From positions 1-5,026 of the forward strand of contig PXEI01000377.1 of NCBI GenBank assembly GCA_003564775.1: DNA of 5,026 nucleotides. Direction: 5' to 3'. The translations under genes were made by a program, and so were the position numbers. Numbering within the stretch: the stretch's first letter is position 1; each line of letters begins with the position of its first letter. The DNA comes from Spirochaetaceae bacterium (GTDB taxonomy: Bacteria > Spirochaetota > Spirochaetia > DSM-27196 > SLAA01). Positions 1 to 5,026 of this stretch are shown piece after piece. The notes beneath the pieces are model-generated. The model saw only the letters and a list, made by a program, of their open reading frames with translations, ran no database searches and had not been told where the DNA came from.

Positions 1-670
1 CTCTACGTAGTTTGCCAGCAACCTCTGAAGGCAGTCTGATCTCTGGTAAAACTCGGGATGGGATATCAAAGGTCTCACATGCCTCGGAGGACCAGGCCCG
101 CTTGTTCATATCAAGCATGAGGGTCCCGGAGGCGTCGGTAATGTCGGTTGCAATCTCGCCGGTCAGACGGTAACGAATATAGTCCTTGGCAATAAGCAGG
201 TGGGCAGCTGAGTCCAGCACCTCCGGCCTGTGCCTGCGCAACCACACAAGGGTACCCAAGGTCAAACCTGGAGCAGGGGTGTTCTTGAGGACGCGGTGCA
301 GCGCTTTCCGTTGCAGCGTGGCTTCTATCTCCGGCATGAGCTCACGCGCGCGTGCATCCATCCACACTATGGCTGGTCCTGCTGGAGCTCCGTCAGCACC
401 AAGAAGCACCGAGCTGTGCATCTGCCCGGTTACCCCAATACCACTGAGTTCAAAGGAGCCTTCTCTACCACGCACCTGGGCTACACAGCTGCACAGCGAG
501 CTCCAGACCGCCTGCCACCACTCCTCGGGATCCTGCTCAGCCCACCCGATCTCTGGGGAGCTTGTCGAGTAACCGGAGCTGTGCTCCGCCAGAAGTCTTC
601 CGTGCGAGTCAGTGATGTCAACCTTGACGCTTGATGTTCCGAGGTCAATGCCAGCAAATACCTGTTTCAT
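1..670 (-). CDS. xylB: Xylulokinase-type FGGY carbohydrate kinase (5' part only)
   Basis: This is the N-terminal 223 residues of an FGGY-family sugar kinase, most likely xylulokinase, which phosphorylates D-xylulose with ATP to D-xylulose 5-phosphate in the cytoplasm. I translated it by hand from the ATG at 670; the frame stays open to the left edge, so the 3' half (family length about 490-510 residues) lies outside. Visible motifs are the phosphate-binding strand GIDLGTSSVK (7-16, with Asp9 matching the N-terminal catalytic-site Asp of the family), GQMH (82-85, the Met-His pair of xylulokinases), WMDAR (103-107), AKDY (161-164) and TDASGT (178-183). The catalytic Asp of the second domain is beyond the window. 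An in-frame TAG eight codon positions or fewer upstream fixes the start at this ATG. The Shine-Dalgarno sequence is weak (CGAG about 9 bases upstream). It follows the MalG-like permease by 25 bases with no terminator, so it is the fourth gene of the sugar-uptake operon. Another FGGY specificity (for example ribulose or an unusual ketose) is possible but less likely given GQMH. Confidence 0.9.
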   Translation of the reverse strand, partial: MKQVFAGIDLGTSSVKVDITDSHGRLLAEHSSGYSTSSPEIGWAEQDPEEWWQAVWSSLCSCVAQVRGREGSFELSGIGVTGQMHSSVLLGADGAPAGPAIVWMDARARELMPEIEATLQRKALHRVLKNTPAPGLTLGTLVWLRRHRPEVLDSAAHLLIAKDYIRYRLTGEIATDITDASGTLMLDMNKRAWSSEACETFDIPSRVLPEIRLPSEVAGKLRR

Positions 671-695
671 ACTCGTCTACTCGCAGGCGTCTGCA

Positions 696-1544
696 CTATC
701 CCTTGACCGCACCCTGGGTCATACCGGAAACGATGTAGCGATTAACCACAAGTGCAAAAATGACAATAGGAATAATGATCATACTGCCGTATGCCGCAAT
801 GACTCCGTACTGTGCCGCCGTCTCACCGCCACCAACAAAGCGCGCAATTCCAACCGTAAGCGGTTGAGCGTCGTAGCCCGCAAGGAAGAAGGCGAACAAA
901 AACTCGTTGTACGAAATAATGAAGGCCAGGATTGCCGCAGCATTAAGTCCGGGCAGTACCATGGGCAAACTAATGAGCATGAAGGTCTGAAAGGGAGTAC
1001 ACCCATCAATAATTGCCGACTCCTCAACCTCCACCGGCACGCCCGAGAAGAACCCAAGCATGAGCCACACCATAAACGGTAGCTGCATAGCCAGGTGCGC
1101 CAGTATCAGTCCGAACAAGGTTCCGGAAAGCCCAACAACCCTGAAGATCAAGTACATGGGCAGGGCAAGCACAACGTAGGGTAGGAAGCGTGTACTCAGA
1201 ATGGAGAACACCAGAAAGTTACGCATCTTGGCTGAACCGAGCCGCGTGATTCCGTATGCCATAGGGGTGCACACGACAAGCACTACCGCCAAGGACGCGG
1301 TGGCTATAATGAGACTGTTCCGCAAAAAGAATGGGAAGTTCCCCTGCCTCCAGGCGCGTCCATAGTTCTCTAACGAGAATCCACTAAAGGAAAAGATCTC
1401 CGGAATTGTCATAAAGAGCCCAGCTGGCTTGAGCGACGCCAGCACCAGGGTCACCAGTGGAATTATACAGATGAGCAACCAAATGCTCAGCACCACGTGT
1501 CTGGCCGCAAGCGACCGAGCTCTTCGTAGTTTATGCGTATTCAT
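696..1544 (-). CDS. CUT1 sugar ABC transporter permease, MalG-like
   Basis: Inner-membrane permease subunit of a carbohydrate ABC importer, 282 residues, the normal length for the MalG/LacG/UgpE group. About six hydrophobic segments can be placed near residues 17-37, 75-97, 107-135, 141-165, 199-221 and 245-268. The EAA loop that docks on the ATPase spans about 174-195 (EESAIIDG, then a Phe-rich stretch ending in SLP). The C-terminus, GMTQGAVKG, is the family's usual ending. It pairs with the MalF-like permease just upstream: only 6 bases separate that gene's stop from this ATG, and the GGGAG ribosome-binding site (1554-1558) sits in the last codons of the upstream gene, so translation of the two is probably coupled. 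Substrate specificity cannot be read from the permease; the downstream xylulokinase suggests a pentose or polyol. No frameshift or missing motif is seen. Confidence 0.95.
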   Translation of the reverse strand: MNTHKLRRARSLAARHVVLSIWLLICIIPLVTLVLASLKPAGLFMTIPEIFSFSGFSLENYGRAWRQGNFPFFLRNSLIIATASLAVVLVVCTPMAYGITRLGSAKMRNFLVFSILSTRFLPYVVLALPMYLIFRVVGLSGTLFGLILAHLAMQLPFMVWLMLGFFSGVPVEVEESAIIDGCTPFQTFMLISLPMVLPGLNAAAILAFIISYNEFLFAFFLAGYDAQPLTVGIARFVGGGETAAQYGVIAAYGSMIIIPIVIFALVVNRYIVSGMTQGAVKG

Positions 1545-1550
1545 ACCGTT

Positions 1551-2441
1551 CTACTCCCTCATCTCGCTAAGCTTGGCTGCCTTGATGTACACCACCGCCA
1601 GCACCGCAACCATTCCAAACATGATAAAGGAGATAGCGTTGGCCAGACCGATATTGGCCGTTGAGAGTCCCATGTGATACACGAGCAGACTCATAACATT
1701 GGTAGAACGGCCGGGGCCGAGGCCGCTCAGGGCATACACCAGATCAAACTCACGAAATGCTGAGGTCAGGATAATGAGCGTCACAAAACTGATGTGAAAG
1801 CGAATCATAGGCAGCTTGATGCGAAAAAAGATGGTGAGGGCAGAAGCCCCGTCAACCTCGGCCGACTCCACAATGGCATCTGGAATAGTGGCCAAAGCGG
1901 CGTAAAAGACCAGAAGCGCCAAGGGAACAAGCCGCCACGAGTTGGTGATAGTGGTAACCATAAGAGCGGTGTCCGCGCTAATGAGCCCCCCGACTGGATC
2001 CATGCCCACGAGTCCGATAATCCAGTTGATCATGCCGTACTCAGGCTCCCAGATGTAGAGCCGGCCCAGCATACCAACAACAACCTGCGTCGCAACAAAG
2101 GGCACCAGATAGAAGGCCATGTAAAACCGCGCAGCACCGGTACCACGAATGCCTCGCGTACTCATGACTGCAGAGATTGCAAGCCCAAATACAACCGCAA
2201 GAATTGTACACCCTATGGTGAACCAGAAGGTAACCCGAACCGACATCATGAAGAGCGGGTCGTCAAACAGCCGCATGTAGTTCTGAAACCCAACAAAAAC
2301 CTGGTCCGACAGTCTGTAAAGGCGAATACGATGCAAACTATAGCGGAAGCCCATTACAATAGGAACCACAAGCGTTATGATTCCCAGAACGATACCCGGA
2401 AGAATAAAACCCCAGGGCCGAAAAAACCTTTGACTTGCCAT
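1551..2441 (-). CDS. CUT1 sugar ABC transporter permease, MalF-like
   Basis: Inner-membrane permease, 296 residues, of the UgpA/LacF/MsmF type, which lacks the long extra periplasmic domain of E. coli MalF. Hydrophobic segments lie near residues 12-33, 69-92, 106-127, 158-184, 214-230 and 264-287. The EAA loop is at about 190-211 (IVESAEVDGAS, then FFRIKLP). The stretch LSGLGPGRSTNVMSLLVY (238-255) matches the conserved TxGGPxxxT block that follows the loop in this family, with Leu where most members have a third Gly. It would form a heterodimer with the MalG-like protein coded 6 bases downstream. The ATG at 2441 has only a modest upstream GGGG (2446-2449, four bases from the ATG), and the frame is closed by a TGA inside the upstream hairpin, so no earlier ATG is available. 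It follows the binding-protein gene after a 90-base gap that holds a strong hairpin. Confidence 0.95.
   Translation of the reverse strand: MASQRFFRPWGFILPGIVLGIITLVVPIVMGFRYSLHRIRLYRLSDQVFVGFQNYMRLFDDPLFMMSVRVTFWFTIGCTILAVVFGLAISAVMSTRGIRGTGAARFYMAFYLVPFVATQVVVGMLGRLYIWEPEYGMINWIIGLVGMDPVGGLISADTALMVTTITNSWRLVPLALLVFYAALATIPDAIVESAEVDGASALTIFFRIKLPMIRFHISFVTLIILTSAFREFDLVYALSGLGPGRSTNVMSLLVYHMGLSTANIGLANAISFIMFGMVAVLAVVYIKAAKLSEMRE
1554..1558 (-). promoter_or_regulatory. Ribosome-binding site of the MalG-like gene, inside the end of the MalF-like gene
   Basis: GGGAG in the final sense codons of the upstream permease gene lies nine bases before the ATG at 1544. Ribosomes finishing the first permease would stop right beside the second start, a layout that favours coupled, equal production of the two permease halves. 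Confidence 0.6.
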
Positions 2442-2470
2442 AGCACCCCGCTTCTTGGAAGAGTGAGAAA

Positions 2471-2518
2471 GCCTTCAAGTTGCGCCGAGACCTATACGGC
2501 CTCGGCGCAGTTGAAGGC
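2471..2518 (-). terminator. Strong intercistronic hairpin: mRNA-stabilising element or partial attenuator
   Basis: Directly after the binding-protein stop, the minus-strand RNA can fold into a long hairpin: a lower 8-bp stem GCCTTCAA/TTGAAGGC, a small internal loop (C against AC), an upper 12-bp stem TGCGCCGAGGCC/GGTCTCGGCGCA, and a GTATA loop. One upper pair is G.U in this strand and would be an A.C mismatch in the opposite strand, so the structure belongs to the minus-strand transcript. The 3' side is followed by TTTCTCACTCTT rather than a solid U-run, so full termination is unlikely. Hairpins placed after a binding-protein gene commonly protect the upstream message from 3' exonucleases or lower read-through into the permease genes. 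That role is inferred here. Confidence 0.75.
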
Positions 2519-2531
2519 CCGTGAAAGAGAA

Positions 2532-3926
2532 TTAGTCGATATAACCTTCTTCACGGAAAACTGTGTTCATGTTGTTTACAAGCCGCTGTTGCGCCGCTTG
2601 CGGGGTCATAACACCGGAAATCACGTCAGCAGCAAACTCACCAACCGGGGTGTACATGACTGCACCCCACTCAGCAATATCCTGCCGTGGGAAGCCGTAG
2701 GCCATTTGCTCGCCAAACGCTGGCAGGAAGGTGTCGTAGAAGTCTGCGGAAGCCAGTACTTCCTCGTTCTCAAACTGGTCGTTACGGGCAAACATTGCGG
2801 TTCGTTTGGTGAACTCAACAGCGTTTTCTTCGTAAACCCATTGCAGGAACTTGAAGGCCTCTTCCGAGCGCGGGGTGTCAAACATGAGAATTCCACCACC
2901 ACCAAGGAATGAGCGACCAATAGGCAGATCGGCAAGGTTTCCTTCCCAACGGGGAAATGTTGAGTACCCAACATTGCCCACCGCCTGACCTGCAGGGTCT
3001 TCAGCGCGCATTACGCCTTCCGGCCACAGCTCGGCACTTGCCAAACGTCCGTTGCGGAAGTAGTCAAGGTGCTCAAGAAAGTTCCAGGTTGCTGCTGCTG
3101 GCGGGAAGGTGTTTTCTACCAACCGCTGCCAGTACGCTACACCATCAAGGAGAATGGGGTTGTCCAGGTCGGTCTGATAGTTCTCATCAAAGCCATCAAG
3201 GCCCATGGAGTAGACAATTGCCAGGAAGGCGCGTGCCATACCACCCGGAGCACTAATGGACGCAGAGTAACCATACAGGGCTTCACTCAGTGTCTCACCG
3301 GCCACCGTGGCCCCTGCGGGTCGGGTAAAGAACTCGGCAATATCGTAGAGCTGCTCCCAGGTCTCGGGCGGAGCAAGATCATAGCCGTACTCAGCCCGGA
3401 AGTTAGCCTGCTCGTCAGGATGAGCAAACCAGTCGGTGCGGTACGCGTAGATAGGAGTCTGTGGATTCCGTGCGAGCGCAATGATCTCACCCGGTCTCAG
3501 CAACTCATTTGTCATGTGTGACTCTTGAACCGCTTCTGAGTACTGTGACAGGTCAAAGTTGTTGCGCTCCATGTAGGGTCGCAGATCAGCAACCGACTCA
3601 TAGTAGTACCCAAACCAGCCTGGGCTGTGGTAGCCAATGTCGTAGTAGTTGCTGCCCGACTGGGCCTCAAGCGCCATGCGCTGCCATAGTTGATCCGGCG
3701 GGAGTACCTCCATCTCAATTCTGACTCCGGTGAGCTCTTCATAACGAGGAATGAAGTACTCCTCCAGCGGTTGAACATGTGGACCCGGATGCTCGGCTAT
3801 ACGGATTGTTACCTGACCGTCAGCCTCGCGAGCGCCTCCGGCAAATACCGGACTTACGGCAAACACCAACAGCGTAGCGACTGCAACAAGCAGTGTGGCT
3901 CGTTGTTTTGTCTTTCCTTCTCTCAT
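2532..3926 (-). CDS. Sugar ABC transporter periplasmic binding protein (extracellular solute-binding protein family 1)
   Basis: Binding protein that captures the sugar outside the inner membrane and delivers it to the two permeases coded next in the operon. It has 464 residues, within the usual 400-470 for this family. A signal peptide covers residues 1-29: basic start (R2, K5, K7, R9), hydrophobic core 11-25, and an AXA-like site PVFA/GG after Ala29. There is no lipobox Cys, so the mature protein is probably soluble in a periplasm rather than a lipoprotein. Family features include YYDIGYHSPGWFGYY (94-108) followed by a DLRPYME segment, the GRLASAELWPEG block (293-304), GGGGILMF (342-349) leading to TPRSEEAFKFLQWVY, and a C-terminal helix with TPQAAQQRL (441-449) and EEGY. 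The many Trp and Tyr residues fit a carbohydrate pocket. AGGSBP-like start GGAREADG recalls spirochaete binding proteins. The ATG is fixed by AGGAGG six bases upstream and an in-frame TAG two codons upstream. The exact ligand is not known. Confidence 0.93.
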   Translation of the reverse strand: MREGKTKQRATLLVAVATLLVFAVSPVFAGGAREADGQVTIRIAEHPGPHVQPLEEYFIPRYEELTGVRIEMEVLPPDQLWQRMALEAQSGSNYYDIGYHSPGWFGYYYESVADLRPYMERNNFDLSQYSEAVQESHMTNELLRPGEIIALARNPQTPIYAYRTDWFAHPDEQANFRAEYGYDLAPPETWEQLYDIAEFFTRPAGATVAGETLSEALYGYSASISAPGGMARAFLAIVYSMGLDGFDENYQTDLDNPILLDGVAYWQRLVENTFPPAAATWNFLEHLDYFRNGRLASAELWPEGVMRAEDPAGQAVGNVGYSTFPRWEGNLADLPIGRSFLGGGGILMFDTPRSEEAFKFLQWVYEENAVEFTKRTAMFARNDQFENEEVLASADFYDTFLPAFGEQMAYGFPRQDIAEWGAVMYTPVGEFAADVISGVMTPQAAQQRLVNNMNTVFREEGYID

Positions 3927-3932
3927 CTCCTA

Positions 3933-3938
3933 CCTCCT
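3933..3938 (-). promoter_or_regulatory. Strong Shine-Dalgarno site of the binding-protein gene
   Basis: AGGAGG lies six bases before the ATG at 3926, close to the ideal sequence and spacing and by far the best ribosome-binding site in the window. This fits the need for much more binding protein than permease. It decides the start codon together with an in-frame TAG two codons upstream. The site is nested in a small TACCT-AGG-AGGTA inverted repeat (3943-3931). Confidence 0.85.
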
Positions 3939-3945
3939 AGGTACA

Positions 3946-3971
3946 AGGTTACATTAGTAATAGGTTAACAT
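3946..3971 (-). repeat. Imperfect direct repeat in the promoter and leader
   Basis: ATGTTAACCT (3971-3962) recurs as ATGTAACCT (3954-3946), differing by one T, with starts 17 bases apart. The first copy contains the proposed -10 and the second covers the likely transcription start and early leader. An overlapping short inverted repeat, TTAC-TAAT-GTAA (3960-3949), also lies at the start site. These could be a repressor site, but at this length chance is a real alternative. Confidence 0.3.
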
Positions 3972-3989
3972 GACCTGGAGGAATGTCAA
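3962..3989 (-). promoter_or_regulatory. Putative sigma-70 promoter of the sugar-uptake operon
   Basis: On the minus strand a perfect -35 box TTGACA (3989-3984) is followed after 16 bases by a weak -10-like TAACCT (3967-3962). That would put the transcription start near 3955, leaving a leader of about 28 bases. A strong -35 with a poor -10 is typical of promoters that depend on a regulator. A later TATTAC (3962-3957) resembles a -10 better, but its 21-base spacing to TTGACA is too long. The -35 is confident as a motif match; the -10 is not. Confidence 0.55.
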
Positions 3990-3991
3990 GT

Positions 3992-4038
3992 AAAAGTATA
4001 TACGATGAATAAGAAAACCGTTAAAGGTATATACTTTT
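3992..4038. promoter_or_regulatory. Paired GTATATAC palindromes: putative operator or activator sites
   Basis: A perfect 12-base inverted repeat is present: AAAAGTATATAC at 3992-4003 and GTATATACTTTT at 4027-4038, separated by 23 bases. Each arm holds the same 8-base palindrome GTATATAC (3996-4003 and 4027-4034), with centres 31 bases apart, close to three helical turns, so two dimers could sit on the same DNA face. The second box is itself a nearly perfect 16-base palindrome, AAAGGTATATACTTTT (4023-4038). The first box ends two bases from the -35 element, giving box centres near -45 and -75 relative to the inferred start, which suits an activator, although repression by looping or blocking is possible. 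A/T-rich palindromes of the GT-N4-AC kind are known for GntR-type regulators, but the binding protein is not identifiable here. Confidence 0.55.
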
Positions 4039-4040
4039 GG

Positions 4041-4064
4041 CTGCTCTTAGCCTCCGGCGAGCAG
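4041..4064 (-). other. Small hairpin spanning the surE stop codon
   Basis: On the minus strand CTGCTC (4064-4059) pairs with GAGCAG (4046-4041), and an inner GCC/GGC stem encloses a GGA loop, leaving the TAA stop codon as a three-base bulge. The following sequence is CCAAAAG, with no U-run, so this is a weak candidate for the 3' end of the surE message and not a standard intrinsic terminator. It may be chance. Confidence 0.3.
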
Positions 4065-4976
4065 TTTTTGCACCAGCTCGGGCGAGACACCGTTGTCCAG
4101 ATTCAACGGAGTGATAGAGACGACCCGGTCTACGACCATGGCGTAGATATCGTCACCGGGAGACAGGTGCTCCCGATCTCCGTTGATATAGGTGCGGGCA
4201 GCCTCGATAGGGGTGTCGGCTTGTGGATCAGCTACGCGCGAAAGGAAGTAGGGTACCGAGGCCAGGGTCGTTAAGCGCTCTTCGGTGCCCGGCGGGCATG
4301 GGTCGGGTACATCCACCTTCAGCACGTCAAACCCGTACTGGTCAAAGGGGCGCCACCCGTCCCGCGCAGAGTTGTGTCGGCTCGATGTCACAAGCCCAAG
4401 GACTCGCCGAGCCCAGTCCAGGACAACTCGTGTTGCGTCGGTCCAGTCCAGATCTACGTACTCAAAATGATTTGCGACCGCGGTCTGCCGTGAGGCGGCA
4501 ATGGCTGGAATCCCATGGGCCGCGGCCTGAAATGCCGCCCCCACGGTACCGGACAAGGTGATGTTGTTGCCCAGGTTCTCACCAAAGTTGATCCCGGAGA
4601 TCACCATGTCCGGCCTCCGGAGGGGGCACAACACAGCAAGGGCATGGCGCACCACGAGAGCTGGGGTGGCCTCAATATGAAATGCCGAGACCGGGTGCAC
4701 CGTCGATCCTGCCGCCTCTGCCCGTACCTGAGCGGCAGGGTCCAGGGGCAACTCAACTGCGTGGAAAAAGTCCTTAGGATTCCCGCGTAAGCTGCGACCC
4801 ATAGCGGTTTGTTGTGTGGTTGGGGCCGCGACGACTACATCGCCCAGCAGACGGGCTCCCTCAACTGCAGCAAGCAACCCGGGAGAGAAGATTCCGTCGT
4901 CATTCGTGACAAGAATCAGCGGAGTATCGGACGGCCCATCTAAAGAGACCTGATCAGGTGTATTGTGTGTGTTCAT
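4047..4976 (-). CDS. surE: SurE-family 5'/3'-nucleotidase (survival protein SurE)
   Basis: SurE proteins are metal-dependent cytoplasmic phosphatases that remove phosphate from nucleoside monophosphates and sometimes from short polyphosphate. The signature LILVTNDDGIFSPG (20-33) carries the two metal-binding Asp (26, 27). VVVAAP followed by TTQQTAMGRS (47-62) is the loop where most SurE have a metal-ligand Ser; here the aligned residue appears to be Thr57. SGINFGENLG (127-136) supplies the metal-binding Asn130, followed by SGTVGAA (142-148). FDVLKVDVP (216-224) and DDIYAMVVDRVVSITPL (275-291) are the C-terminal family blocks. Length is 309 residues against a usual 245-270; part of the excess is a polar 19-residue N-terminal extension before the first beta strand. 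No ATG, GTG or TTG lies between Met1 and the signature, so this ATG is the only ordinary start in the window, although it lacks a recognisable Shine-Dalgarno sequence and the frame stays open to the right edge. It lies upstream of the sugar operon on the same strand but is separated from it by a promoter, so a functional link is not shown. Confidence 0.9.
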   Translation of the reverse strand: MNTHNTPDQVSLDGPSDTPLILVTNDDGIFSPGLLAAVEGARLLGDVVVAAPTTQQTAMGRSLRGNPKDFFHAVELPLDPAAQVRAEAAGSTVHPVSAFHIEATPALVVRHALAVLCPLRRPDMVISGINFGENLGNNITLSGTVGAAFQAAAHGIPAIAASRQTAVANHFEYVDLDWTDATRVVLDWARRVLGLVTSSRHNSARDGWRPFDQYGFDVLKVDVPDPCPPGTEERLTTLASVPYFLSRVADPQADTPIEAARTYINGDREHLSPGDDIYAMVVDRVVSITPLNLDNGVSPELVQKLLAGG

Positions 4977-5026
4977 AGTACGAGTAGTATGGCAGAAAAC
5001 GTCCGGGAACAGAAGCGACCCTATGC

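Noticed and set aside
186..634. Two overlapping plus-strand open frames over the xylulokinase region
   Set aside because: The minus strand here translates without interruption into FGGY kinase motifs, so these frames are shadows.
612..1082. Plus-strand open frame of 156 codons antisense to the kinase start and MalG-like permease
   Set aside because: It is rich in Asn, Arg and Lys with no domain character, as expected opposite a membrane protein gene, and covers two clearly real minus-strand coding ends.
1500..1544. Shared N-terminal MNTH in the MalG-like protein and SurE as a sign of duplication
   Set aside because: The match is only four residues, the codons differ and the proteins are unrelated after that, so it is coincidence.
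696..2441. Possible split or frameshifted single permease
   Set aside because: Each half has its own start, six hydrophobic segments, EAA loop and stop. This is the normal two-permease arrangement of CUT1 importers.
1794..2912. A 372-codon open frame on the plus strand, antisense to the MalF-like permease and the binding-protein 3' end
   Set aside because: Its product is a low-complexity, highly polar chain with no recognisable motif and runs through the intercistronic hairpin. The minus-strand genes have full family motifs, so this is a mirror of their codon bias.
3992..4038. The GTATATAC inverted repeat as an intrinsic terminator for surE
   Set aside because: The stem would be almost all A-U with a 23-base loop and no separate U-run, a poor terminator. 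Its place beside a perfect -35 box fits protein binding better.

Overview
The window holds one strand's worth of genes: everything recognisable is coded on the minus strand, so transcription runs from high to low coordinates. In that order it contains a SurE-family nucleotidase (4976-4047), a 120-base intergenic region with a promoter and paired palindromic boxes, a periplasmic sugar-binding protein (3926-2532), a strong intercistronic hairpin, two CUT1-type sugar ABC permeases (2441-1551 and 1544-696), and the first 223 codons of a xylulokinase-type FGGY sugar kinase (670 to the left edge). Coding density is high. The longest gene-free stretch is the 120 bases between surE and the binding-protein gene.

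The last four genes form a carbohydrate uptake operon: binding protein, MalF-like permease, MalG-like permease, sugar kinase. The gaps are 90, 6 and 25 bases. The kinase motifs (GIDLGTSSVK, GQMH, WMDAR, AKDY) point to xylulose as its substrate. A likely model is therefore import of a pentose, pentitol or hexitol, conversion to D-xylulose by an enzyme outside the window, and phosphorylation to D-xylulose 5-phosphate for the pentose phosphate pathway. No nucleotide-binding ABC subunit is visible. It either lies beyond the left edge or is a shared MsmK/UgpC-type ATPase coded elsewhere. No dehydrogenase, isomerase or regulator is visible either.

The organism is a bacterium with a moderate, slightly GC-rich genome. 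The binding protein has a signal peptide with an apparent signal peptidase I site (PVFA/GGAREADG) and no lipobox cysteine, which suggests a periplasm and so a diderm envelope. The small GG-A-x-E-A stretch right after the cleavage site recalls binding proteins of Spirochaetota. That is an impression from memory, not a search result, and the taxonomic assignment is tentative.

The most interesting non-coding signals are a 12-base perfect inverted repeat made of two GTATATAC palindromes 31 bases apart just upstream of a perfect TTGACA -35 element, and a roughly 20-bp hairpin between the binding-protein and permease genes whose G.U pair works only in the minus-strand RNA. I see no mobile element, CRISPR array, RNA gene or clearly novel defence or biosynthetic system. 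This looks like an ordinary sugar-uptake locus with some interesting regulatory detail.
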